A stretch of DNA of 6,251 nucleotides from an uncultured Actinomycetes bacterium (GCA_903891755.1 CAITFY010000103.1:1-6251); one strand, 5' to 3'. Counted from the first letter of the stretch, positions 1-5,320 are shown. Notes: generated by a model not told the origin, from the sequence alone. Numbers and translations: made by a program.

Positions 1-127
1 AGGCTTTATCTCCTGCTTGCCATGCCAGAGCTGCAGCAACCGCGGTAACCAGGACCTGTTGAATCCAGTACCACCGGAGTTTTAATTGCTGATAAAGGCG
101 TAGCAAAAAACTGAAATAACTCTTCAC
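1..127 (-). CDS. Partial N-terminus of a membrane protein, possibly FUSC family
   Basis: This gene is cut by the left edge, so only 42 codons are visible. It reads from a GTG start as MKSYFSFLLRLYQQLKLRWY and continues WIQQVLVTAVAAALAWQAGD. The pattern is a basic, aromatic N-terminal stretch (residues 1-20) followed by a hydrophobic Ala-rich helix (about 22-38), which suggests the start of an inner-membrane protein. The segment with 'LVTAVAAALAW' resembles the first helix of FUSC-type aromatic-acid exporter-like proteins. That family call is recognition from memory on a short fragment and is weak. The start is supported by a TATATT hexamer exactly 7 nt upstream, consistent with a leaderless mRNA. 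The gene lies 26 nt after the cysE stop on the same strand, so read-through from cysK-cysE is also possible. No other in-frame start is visible upstream of this GTG. It could be another kind of membrane protein. Confidence 0.55.
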   Translation of the reverse strand, partial: MKSYFSFLLRLYQQLKLRWYWIQQVLVTAVAAALAWQAGDKA

Positions 128-134
128 GGCCTTA

Positions 135-140
135 AATATA
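135..140 (-). promoter_or_regulatory. -10 element for the left-edge membrane gene
   Basis: TATATT on the minus strand is a near-consensus -10 hexamer lying 7 nt before the GTG start, so transcription would begin at or next to the start codon (leaderless). No convincing TTGACA-like -35 is seen 16-18 nt upstream, where the 3' end of cysE lies. Confidence 0.45.
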
Positions 141-153
141 GGACGCAGATGTA

Positions 154-645
154 TTAAATAAAGAACTCGACCTCATTGCGTTGCGAGAGTGAGCGTGTAA
201 CAACCTGATTTGCACCAATTGTGCTGCCTTCGCCAATAGTGATGTTCCCGAGCACCTTTGCGCCAGCACCAAGAATTACATTATTTTCAATAGTTGGATG
301 GCGCTTTCCCTTTTCAAGACTACGACCACCCAGAGTGACGCCGTGATAAATCGTCACATCATCGCCAACGATTGCTGTCTCACCGATGACTACACCCATG
401 CCGTGGTCGATAAATACACGCCGACCAATCTGCGCGCCAGGATGAATCTCAATTCCGGTGCGTGAGCGAGTGTGATTGGAGAAGAAACGAGCCGCTAAGC
501 GCAAGTTCTTCTTCCAGAGCCAATGTTCAAAGCGATGAGCCCATAGAGCATGAACGCCAGGATAAGTAAGTGCTACTTCAAATTTAGAGCGCGCAGCAGG
601 ATCCCGCTTCAGTGCGGTAGCGAGATCCTCTGCGATGAATGACAT
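154..645 (-). CDS. cysE: Serine O-acetyltransferase (short form)
   Basis: The enzyme transfers acetyl from acetyl-CoA to L-serine, making O-acetylserine, the first committed step of cysteine synthesis in the cytoplasm. A short helical N-terminal region (about 1-57) contains 'KRDPAA' with Asp15, matching the conserved serine-binding Asp of the family. A left-handed beta-helix of hexapeptide repeats follows (about 64-149). The catalytic pair Asp80-His81 is in 'IDHGMGVVIGETA', and His116 is in 'RHPTI'. At 163 residues it is much shorter than the common bacterial forms, which run above 200. Its N-terminal helical domain is reduced. After 'GANQVV' the usual last coil with a 'VGxPA' motif is absent, replaced by a 14-residue tail ending in Ile. 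The +1 and +2 frames show no missing family motif, so a simple frameshift is unlikely. It starts 17 nt after the cysK stop, so the two are probably co-transcribed. No Shine-Dalgarno is seen before the ATG. Confidence 0.95.
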   Translation of the reverse strand: MSFIAEDLATALKRDPAARSKFEVALTYPGVHALWAHRFEHWLWKKNLRLAARFFSNHTRSRTGIEIHPGAQIGRRVFIDHGMGVVIGETAIVGDDVTIYHGVTLGGRSLEKGKRHPTIENNVILGAGAKVLGNITIGEGSTIGANQVVTRSLSQRNEVEFFI

Positions 646-654
646 AAGTGCTGA

Positions 655-660
655 AGTATA
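655..660 (-). promoter_or_regulatory. Possible internal -10 before cysE
   Basis: TATACT on the minus strand, between the cysK stop and the cysE start, matches the -10 consensus well. It lies 9 nt from the ATG, slightly farther than at the other genes here, and has no recognisable -35. It could give a near-leaderless cysE transcript in addition to read-through from cysK, or be chance in AT-rich sequence. Confidence 0.25.
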
Positions 661-662
661 GG

Positions 663-1613
663 TTAAATAGATGGAGCGACTGGCTCGTCGATGAACTCCT
701 TGTAGAGAGGCGTTGATAGATAACGCTCACCAAAGGAGGCAAGTACGACGACAATGATTTTTCCAGCAAACTCTGGACGCTCTGCAATTTGTGAGACGCC
801 CCACAACGCAGCACCTGATGAGATACCAGCGAGAATTCCCTCTTCCTGTCCCGCACGCTTCGCATATGTAAATGCCTCTTCATTGGGAGCTGAGAGAACT
901 TCATCGTAAATTGTTGTATCAAGTACTGGAGGCACGAAATTTGCACCAATTCCTTGAAGTGGGTGACCTGCTGGAGCGCCGCCCGTGAGAACTGGTGATG
1001 CAGCTGGTTGTACTGCGAAAATCTTTACATTTGGATTCTTCTCTTTCAAAGCTTGTCCAACACCAGTGATAGTTCCACCAGTTCCGATTCCCATCACAAC
1101 AGCAGCAACTTGACCATCGGTATCGTTCCAAATTTCTTCGGCGGTTGTCTCACGGTGAATCTTTGGACCTGCTTGGTTCTCAAACTGGCGAACCATGATG
1201 CCGCCCTCTTCTGCGCCAATTGCTTCCGCAGCTTCAACCGCTCCGCGCATTCCTTGAGCAGCAGGTGTCAAAATCAACTTTGCGCCAAGTGCGCGCAAGA
1301 GTGCGCGACGTTCCTTAGACATTGAATCAGGCATGGTGAGAACAACTTTGTAACCACGAGCAGCACCGACTGATGCAAGCGCGATACCGGTGTTACCACT
1401 TGTTGCTTCAACGATAGTTCCACCAGGCTTTAAGGCACCACTTGCTTCTGCATCATCGACCATCGCAACTGCAAGGCGATCTTTAACAGATGCTGTTGGA
1501 TTGTAGAACTCAAGCTTTGCCGCAACAGTTGCGGTTGAATTAGGAAATAGGCGCTGAATCTTGACGAGCGGTGTATTTCCAAATACTTCTGAAATGTTGT
1601 TATAAATCTTCAT
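663..1613 (-). CDS. cysK: Cysteine synthase A (O-acetylserine sulfhydrylase)
   Basis: This PLP enzyme of fold type II converts O-acetylserine plus sulfide to cysteine and acetate. At 316 residues it is typical of the CysK/CysM family. Visible motifs are the PLP Schiff-base lysine Lys44 in 'NPTASVKDR', the substrate-binding loop 'TSGNTG' at 71-76, 'QFENQAGPKIHRETT' at about 143-157, and the PLP-phosphate loop 'GIGTGGTITG' at 175-184. Also present are 'QGIGANFVPPVLD' and, near the C-terminus, 'GISSGAA' and 'GERYLST'. These favour CysK over cystathionine beta-synthase, which would carry extra domains. The ATG has a GGAG Shine-Dalgarno 5 nt upstream. cysE follows after 17 nt, giving a two-gene cysteine operon. 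It lies 107 nt downstream of argG on the same strand; no clear promoter or terminator was found in that gap. Confidence 0.96.
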   Translation of the reverse strand: MKIYNNISEVFGNTPLVKIQRLFPNSTATVAAKLEFYNPTASVKDRLAVAMVDDAEASGALKPGGTIVEATSGNTGIALASVGAARGYKVVLTMPDSMSKERRALLRALGAKLILTPAAQGMRGAVEAAEAIGAEEGGIMVRQFENQAGPKIHRETTAEEIWNDTDGQVAAVVMGIGTGGTITGVGQALKEKNPNVKIFAVQPAASPVLTGGAPAGHPLQGIGANFVPPVLDTTIYDEVLSAPNEEAFTYAKRAGQEEGILAGISSGAALWGVSQIAERPEFAGKIIVVVLASFGERYLSTPLYKEFIDEPVAPSI

Positions 1614-1618
1614 GGTTT

Positions 1619-1622
1619 CTCC
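1619..1622 (-). promoter_or_regulatory. Shine-Dalgarno of cysK
   Basis: GGAG on the minus strand (within TTGGAGAAACC) sits 5 nt before the cysK ATG and fixes that start. It is one of only two clear ribosome-binding sites in the window, so cysK is expected to have a 5' leader. Confidence 0.7.
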
Positions 1623-1694
1623 AAGGCTCGGTGTGAGGTGAAGGTATCAGGAATGGCCGATCTCTTCTCAGTCAGCATTGGTAAGTGCAAACCA

Positions 1695-1709
1695 TTCGCA
1701 TTAAGCGAA
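1695..1709. repeat. Short inverted repeat between argG and cysK
   Basis: TTCGC-ATTAA-GCGAA is a perfect 5-bp inverted repeat with a 5-nt centre, 11 nt past the argG stop. It has no following T-run, so it does not look like an intrinsic terminator. It could be a weak hairpin or a protein-binding site for the cysK promoter region. Confidence 0.3.
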
Positions 1710-1720
1710 AGTCTTACTAA

Positions 1721-3052
1721 TTACTTACTTTCGATCTCGCCAATCAACTTAAATTCACTCGCTCCGAGCTGGCCTTGCTTTGTATAAAGCTCCAGCTTTT
1801 CGCGGGTATCTGCAATATCTAAGTTACGCATGGTGAGTTGTCCGATGCGATCAGTTGGACCAAATGCGGAGTTTTCGTTCCGCTCCATCGAGAGCTTCTC
1901 GGGGTGGTAGCTCAAATGTGGACCTGTGGTGTTAATGATGGAGAAGTCATCGCCGCGACGAAGGCGGATGGTAACCGTGCCCGTTACAGCAGAGGCAACC
2001 CAACGAGTCAGAGATTCACGAAGCATGAGTGACTGTGGATCAAACCACCGACCCTCATAGAGCAAACGTCCCAGGCGACGACCTTCGGCATGGTAATTCG
2101 CGATGGTATCTTCGTTGTGAATCGCAGAGATCAACCGCTCATAGGCGATAAAGAGCAACGCCATTCCAGGTGCTTCATAAATGCCGCGAGACTTCGCTTC
2201 AATAATTCTATTTTCAATCTGATCAGCCATACCCAAACCATGGCGGCCACCGATTGCATTTGCTTCACGCATCAACTCAACTGAGTCAGTGAAGGACTTT
2301 CCATTGATTGAAACTGGACGACCTTGCGAATATTCGATGGTCACATCTTCAGAGTCGATGACAACGGATGAATCCCAGAACTTAACGCCCATGATGGGAT
2401 CAACAATTTCGATGGATGCATCTAACTCTTCAAGATTCTTAGCCTCATGAGTTGCACCCAAGATATTTGCATCAGTCGAGTAAGCCTTCTCAGTGCTGTC
2501 GCGATACGGCAGGTTGTGTGCAACCAACCACTCGGACATCTCCTTACGGCCACCGAGTTCGGTGACAAAATCTGCATCAAGCCATGGCTTATAAATACGG
2601 AGCGCAGGATTTGCGAGCAGTCCGTAGCGATAGAAACGTTCGATGTCGTTGCCTTTGTAGGTTGACCCATCGCCCCAGATCGAGCAGTCATCCTGCAACA
2701 TCGCGCGCACGAGAAGAGTGCCTGTTACGGCGCGACCAAGTGGAGTTGTGTTGAAATATTGTTTTCCGCCGGAGCGAATATGGAAAGCTCCGCAAGCAAT
2801 AGCAGCCAAGCCTTCTTCGACAAGAGCGAGCTTGCAGTCGATCAGTCGAGCGTTCTCCGCGCCATAAGCGAGCGCACGACCTGGAATCGAATCAATATCG
2901 GTCTCGTCATATTGCCCGAGGTCAGCGGTATAAGTAAAAGGTACGGCTCCCTTTTCGTGCATCCATGCCACGGCGACTGAGGTGTCGAGTCCGCCCGAGA
3001 AGGCGATTCCGACTTTTTCTCCAACGGGCAGCGATGCGAGCACTTTTGACAT
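1721..3052 (-). CDS. argG: Argininosuccinate synthase (long, E. coli-like form)
   Basis: The enzyme condenses citrulline and aspartate with ATP to give argininosuccinate, the penultimate step of arginine synthesis. The ATP-pyrophosphatase loop 'AFSGGLDTS' is at 17-25. Citrulline/aspartate-site motifs 'NTTPLGR' (101-107) and 'GDGSTYKGNDIERF' (127-140) are present, followed by 'EKAYSTDANILGATHEAK', 'GGRHGLG', 'ENRIIEAKSRGIYEAPGMAL' and 'RIGQLTMRNLDI'. Its 443 residues and these motifs match the E. coli ArgG type (about 447 residues) rather than the ~400-residue form in many actinobacteria such as Mycobacterium. The ATG is preceded by TAGGCT at 6 nt and a -35-like TTGGCT 17 nt farther up, suggesting a leaderless transcript from its own promoter. 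No argH or other arg gene is adjacent. It is divergent from the secreted-protein gene and 107 nt upstream of cysK. Confidence 0.97.
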   Translation of the reverse strand: MSKVLASLPVGEKVGIAFSGGLDTSVAVAWMHEKGAVPFTYTADLGQYDETDIDSIPGRALAYGAENARLIDCKLALVEEGLAAIACGAFHIRSGGKQYFNTTPLGRAVTGTLLVRAMLQDDCSIWGDGSTYKGNDIERFYRYGLLANPALRIYKPWLDADFVTELGGRKEMSEWLVAHNLPYRDSTEKAYSTDANILGATHEAKNLEELDASIEIVDPIMGVKFWDSSVVIDSEDVTIEYSQGRPVSINGKSFTDSVELMREANAIGGRHGLGMADQIENRIIEAKSRGIYEAPGMALLFIAYERLISAIHNEDTIANYHAEGRRLGRLLYEGRWFDPQSLMLRESLTRWVASAVTGTVTIRLRRGDDFSIINTTGPHLSYHPEKLSMERNENSAFGPTDRIGQLTMRNLDIADTREKLELYTKQGQLGASEFKLIGEIESK

Positions 3053-3058
3053 GGGTTG

Positions 3059-3087
3059 AGCCTACCTGCCTCATTATTCTCAGCCAA
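3059..3087 (-). promoter_or_regulatory. Putative argG promoter (-35/-10)
   Basis: On the minus strand TTGGCT (3087-3082) and TAGGCT (3064-3059) are separated by 17 nt, the standard spacing. The -10 ends 6 nt before the argG ATG, predicting transcription starting at the start codon. This is the best two-box promoter in the window. Confidence 0.55.
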
Positions 3088-3104
3088 AAATAAGGAAAAT
3101 CTCC

Positions 3105-3132
3105 TTGGAGTTGAAATTTATTGTCATAACCT
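3105..3132 (+). promoter_or_regulatory. Putative promoter of the secreted cysteine protein
   Basis: TTGGAG (3105-3110) and TAACCT (3127-3132) are 16 nt apart, and the -10 ends 6 nt before the ATG, again a leaderless arrangement. The -35 half overlaps a small inverted repeat CTCC-TT-GGAG (3101-3110). The promoter is back-to-back with that of argG in an 86-bp divergent gap. Confidence 0.45.
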
Positions 3133-3138
3133 TCCCTC

Positions 3139-3765
3139 ATGACTTTTACGATGAAGCGAAGCGCAGTAGCCCTAATAGCTCTAGCGGTAGTTGGAGCGAG
3201 CGTCCTTCCAGCAAGCGCCGCAACCAAAGCCACTCCCAAGGCAACAGCAAAGCCATCGATTACCGGCGCACCACGCGCAGGTGGTTTCGGTGATGGCGCC
3301 AATGCTCAAGCATTTGCAAAGTACACAGCCTGCTTAGCAAAGGCCGGAATTAAGTTGCCTTCTTTTGGTGGAGGTCGTGGATTTGGTGCTCCGGGTACAA
3401 GACCAACAGGTGTTCGCCCAACAGGTGCTCCTGCCGGTGGCGCTCCAGGACCTCGTCCAAGCTTCTCCCTATCTCCGGCACAACAAAAAGCCTTTACAGC
3501 GTGTGCCGCTCTTCGACCTTCATTTGGTGGAAACGGTGGTGTGCGACCTGATGGACGTGGCGGAGGGATTGCCCCCGGTGGTGTTGCACCTGGAACAACA
3601 AATCTTGGTGGTGGGACAACTGCACCTAAGACCGGTACTAGCCCCGCTTACTTTGCTTGCCTGAAGTCTCATGGCTTGCCAGTAACAACAGCTGCTCAAG
3701 TCGCAGGACTTGATAATCAAAATCCTAAAGTTCTCGCCGCTCTGAAAGCATGTGCGGGTAAATAA
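3139..3765 (+). CDS. Secreted Gly/Pro-rich protein with two paired-cysteine modules
   Basis: The function is unknown. A Sec signal peptide is clear: basic 'MKR' at 5-7, a hydrophobic core at about 8-22 and an 'ASA' cleavage motif at 25-27, so the mature protein would start near Ala28. There is no lipobox cysteine. A short Lys/Thr/Ala-rich stretch follows. Two similar modules each hold two cysteines. Module 1 runs from 'FAKYTACLAKAGIKLP' (Cys65) to 'SPAQQKAFTACAALRP' (Cys122). Module 2 runs from 'SPAYFACLKSHGLPV' (Cys174) to 'NPKVLAALKACAGK' (Cys205). The spacers are rich in Gly, Pro and Thr. The pattern 'ACL..xG..P ... P..xxA..AC' recalls small secreted actinobacterial proteins with a 'CMRENGV..PDP' motif, remembered rather than searched. 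Each module may form one disulfide. The first ATG is preferred over Met5 because TAACCT lies 6 nt before it. The stop touches the stop of the opposite-strand neighbour. Confidence 0.85.
   Translation: MTFTMKRSAVALIALAVVGASVLPASAATKATPKATAKPSITGAPRAGGFGDGANAQAFAKYTACLAKAGIKLPSFGGGRGFGAPGTRPTGVRPTGAPAGGAPGPRPSFSLSPAQQKAFTACAALRPSFGGNGGVRPDGRGGGIAPGGVAPGTTNLGGGTTAPKTGTSPAYFACLKSHGLPVTTAAQVAGLDNQNPKVLAALKACAGK
3403..3427 (+). repeat. Tandem RPTG-coding direct repeat
   Basis: CCAACAGGTG occurs at 3403-3412 and 3418-3427, a 15-nt period encoding two copies of Arg-Pro-Thr-Gly-Val/Ala in the spacer of the secreted protein. It is an expected site of length variation in a low-complexity linker. Confidence 0.6.
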
Positions 3766-4203
3766 TTAATTAAAGTGAAGTAGATCAACCCGCTTGATCC
3801 ACTCGCTGTAATCCGAGAATTTCCGCGCTGCGAAATTGACAGTAAAATTTTCGCGGCGCGGAAGATCCAATCTCTGCATCACTAACTCTGCGCCAGATTG
3901 ATCGGTGCGAAGCAGAATCCAAAATCCGCAATCTGAAATTCTCGCGAAGAAATCACCTCCGCGTAATTCGCGTTTAAGAAGATGCGCAATCTCAATAAGG
4001 TTTTCTTGTATATCCGCAATGGATTCGTAGCCTTCAAAATCCAGAGTGATCGAAACAATCGTTAACTCTCGAGCCTCACGGCTAGCGACAGAGATTTCGC
4101 GCTTGAGATTTTCATGAAAGAGGAAGGGAGAGATCGAGAGGGTGAGAGAGTCCACGAGACCATCGCTTTTAAACTCTAAATCTCTCAAGTTAAAAGCCAG
4201 CAT
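3766..4203 (-). CDS. Small stand-alone degenerate GGDEF-like protein
   Basis: Its function is unknown; the fold call is inferred from a motif-by-motif reading. 'DSLTLSISPFLFHENLKREI' (18-37) sits where GGDEF domains have 'DxLTGLxNRxxFxxxLxxxL'. 'LDFEGYESIAD' (54-64) aligns with 'lDiDxFKxIND', keeping Asp55. 'RGGDFFARISDCGFWILL' (81-98) aligns with 'R..D.vaRlGGDEFaiLL'. The signature GGDEF itself is 'SDCGF' (90-94) and the guanine-binding Asn of 'IND' is Ala63, so diguanylate cyclase activity is not expected. At 145 residues it is a little shorter than a full GGDEF domain (about 160-170), with no sensor domain, membrane helix or signal peptide, and its C-terminal part is shortened. It may be a nucleotide-binding or protein-interaction relic. 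The ATG is preceded by TAACCT at 6 nt. It is divergent from the membrane protein gene with 30 bp between starts, and its stop touches that of the secreted protein gene. Confidence 0.8.
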   Translation of the reverse strand: MLAFNLRDLEFKSDGLVDSLTLSISPFLFHENLKREISVASREARELTIVSITLDFEGYESIADIQENLIEIAHLLKRELRGGDFFARISDCGFWILLRTDQSGAELVMQRLDLPRRENFTVNFAARKFSDYSEWIKRVDLLHFN

Positions 4204-4209
4204 TTCGTA

Positions 4210-4215
4210 AGGTTA
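4210..4215 (-). promoter_or_regulatory. -10 element of the degenerate GGDEF-like gene
   Basis: TAACCT on the minus strand lies 6 nt before the ATG at 4203, the leaderless spacing. The matching -35 zone would fall around 4232-4238, over the start codon of the opposite gene; no clear TTG box is seen there. Confidence 0.5.
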
Positions 4216-4221
4216 CTTGGA

Positions 4222-4227
4222 TACGCT
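4222..4227 (+). promoter_or_regulatory. -10 element of the four-helix membrane protein gene
   Basis: TACGCT lies exactly 6 nt before the ATG at 4234, the leaderless spacing. This decides the start in favour of that ATG over the in-frame TTG at 4228. Its -35 zone would fall around 4199-4205, over the start codon of the opposite gene; no clear TTG box is seen there. Confidence 0.5.
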
Positions 4228-4233
4228 TTGCAG

Positions 4234-4611
4234 ATGGCGATTAGTGATCAACTATTTGAGAGAAGCCGGAAGGTATCAATTCTCTTGCTCCGCTTGGAGT
4301 CCATCATTCTTTTGGCACTCATTGTCTACTTGGCGCTGCTCGATGCAATTCGCACCAAACCTTTGAGCGCGCCGATGGCTCTCGCGGGAGTGTTCATCGC
4401 GCTGGTCCTTGGAACAATCGGACTCTTTGCCTGTTCCATCAGTTACAAGAATGGAAAATCTTGGGGCAGAGCTCCCGCGGTCTTAGCGAATTTGATTGCA
4501 CTGGGTGTCGCCTACTTCATGCTCTCCGGGAAGTTCTACATCGGCGCATATCCCCTAGGCCTGCTTGCCATCATTACAGCTGGCGCATGCGTCCTTGGCT
4601 ACCGCGAGTAG
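4234..4611 (+). CDS. Small four-helix integral membrane protein
   Basis: The function is unknown. The 125 residues hold four hydrophobic segments at about 14-38, 47-70, 80-98 and 102-123. A charged N-terminus ('DQLFERSRK') precedes helix 1, and a short basic loop with 'KNGKSWGRAP' (72-81) precedes helix 3. Helix 1 contains an in-membrane 'RLE' (20-22). The 'W-G/A-R-x-P' loop before the third helix is a feature I associate with a family of small uncharacterised actinobacterial membrane proteins; this is recollection, not a search result. There is no signal peptide or catalytic motif. The ATG is chosen over an upstream in-frame TTG because TACGCT sits 6 nt before it. It is divergent from the degenerate GGDEF-like gene, sharing a 30-bp control region, so co-regulation or mutual interference is likely. 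The TAG stop abuts the stop of the dehydrogenase gene on the other strand. Confidence 0.85.
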   Translation: MAISDQLFERSRKVSILLLRLESIILLALIVYLALLDAIRTKPLSAPMALAGVFIALVLGTIGLFACSISYKNGKSWGRAPAVLANLIALGVAYFMLSGKFYIGAYPLGLLAIITAGACVLGYRE

Positions 4612-5313
4612 TTACCACTCAATAATTTCGCGCCGCTCCCACAAGAAACCAGTCTTATCGACCGCAGGGTCAAAGTTTCGCGTCGCCAACCAGACCGCGG
4701 TATCAGCTCCCTCCTCAACTGAGAGAGGTGCATCAGCCCCACCCATATCGGTGCGGGTGTGATTTGGGCAGATTGCATCGACGAGTAATCCGCGGGTGCC
4801 ATGGTTTGTCTCATGTGCCAAGTTCCGAACGAGAGCATTCACTCCAGCCTTACTAATTCGATAGGGGGCTAATCCCCCGGCATTTCCTGGACCAGACATC
4901 CGACCTAAACAGGCGCTAAAGATGATGATCCGACCAGCCCTCGCCAGAGCCATGGCTCCACCCAAAATATTGACGATAGTGAAGGTCGAGTCCAGATTGA
5001 TGGACATAACTCGGCGCCACTCGTGATCTGTGGTTCGAAGGGTCTTGGACATCTTCTCGCTCATAACCCCGTGGGCTAGCATCAGGATTTCTGGGGCTCC
5101 AAATGTTGCGAGGATCTCCTCAAAAACGGCGCGGGTCGCAGCCTGATCTTCTAAATCGACGCTGCGATATTGCGCGCCAATCTCCCCCGCACTCTGGGCA
5201 AGTCGAATCGGATCCTTGGCGACTAAGAGAATCTGATGCCCGAGGGCGGCTAGCTCCTTGGCACATTGAAATCCCAGCCCGCGGCTGCCTCCAGTTACAA
5301 CTACTAATCCCAT
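4612..5313 (-). CDS. Short-chain dehydrogenase/reductase, atypical active site
   Basis: This is a classical-size SDR (233 residues) with a Rossmann fold for NAD(P); the substrate is unknown. The cofactor loop 'TGGSRGLG' is at 7-14, Asp53 is in 'SVDLED', Asn106 is in 'SINLDS', and the catalytic 'YRISK' (Tyr151, Lys155) is followed by 'AGVNALVRNLAHE'. The C-terminal half, with 'RTDMGG', 'SVEEGADTAVWLAT' and a 'TGFLWERREIIEW' ending, matches a recognisable SDR subgroup that usually reads 'CPGWVRTDMGG' and ends near 'F.RDRKPIPW'. Three departures are seen. The 'NNAG' motif reads 'LAHGV' (79-83). The position normally holding the catalytic Ser ('SSxxG') is Ala134 in 'FSACLG'. 'CPGW' reads 'CPNH'. 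The frame stays open upstream into the antisense of kgd, but the Rossmann start and TAGGCT 7 nt upstream favour this ATG. It is divergent from kgd and convergent with the membrane gene. Confidence 0.93.
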   Translation of the reverse strand: MGLVVVTGGSRGLGFQCAKELAALGHQILLVAKDPIRLAQSAGEIGAQYRSVDLEDQAATRAVFEEILATFGAPEILMLAHGVMSEKMSKTLRTTDHEWRRVMSINLDSTFTIVNILGGAMALARAGRIIIFSACLGRMSGPGNAGGLAPYRISKAGVNALVRNLAHETNHGTRGLLVDAICPNHTRTDMGGADAPLSVEEGADTAVWLATRNFDPAVDKTGFLWERREIIEW

Positions 5314-5320
5314 AGATGGG

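Noticed and set aside
120..200. Frameshift explaining the short CysE C-terminus.
   Set aside because: Translating the two other minus-strand frames over this stretch gave no 'VGxPA'-type coil, only unrelated residues and stops, so a genuine short terminus is favoured.
1008..1325. Plus-strand open frame inside cysK.
   Set aside because: It is antisense to a clear CysK reading frame, has no protein-family pattern and is rich in Ser/Cys/Asn as expected from a shadow frame.
1695..1720. Intrinsic terminator for argG.
   Set aside because: The stem is only 5 bp with low stability and no T-run follows on the minus strand.
2922..3302. Minus-strand open frame spanning the argG start and the secreted protein gene.
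   Set aside because: It overlaps two well-supported genes and the divergent promoter region; its composition is that of an antisense shadow.
3365..3664. Second plus-strand frame within the secreted protein gene.
   Set aside because: It is an out-of-frame reading of the Gly/Pro-rich repeats; the 3139 frame has the signal peptide, cysteine modules and promoter.
4228..4233. TTG start two codons upstream for the membrane protein.
   Set aside because: It has no ribosome-binding site and lies 0 nt after the TACGCT box, whereas the ATG at 4234 has the 6-nt spacing seen at the other genes.
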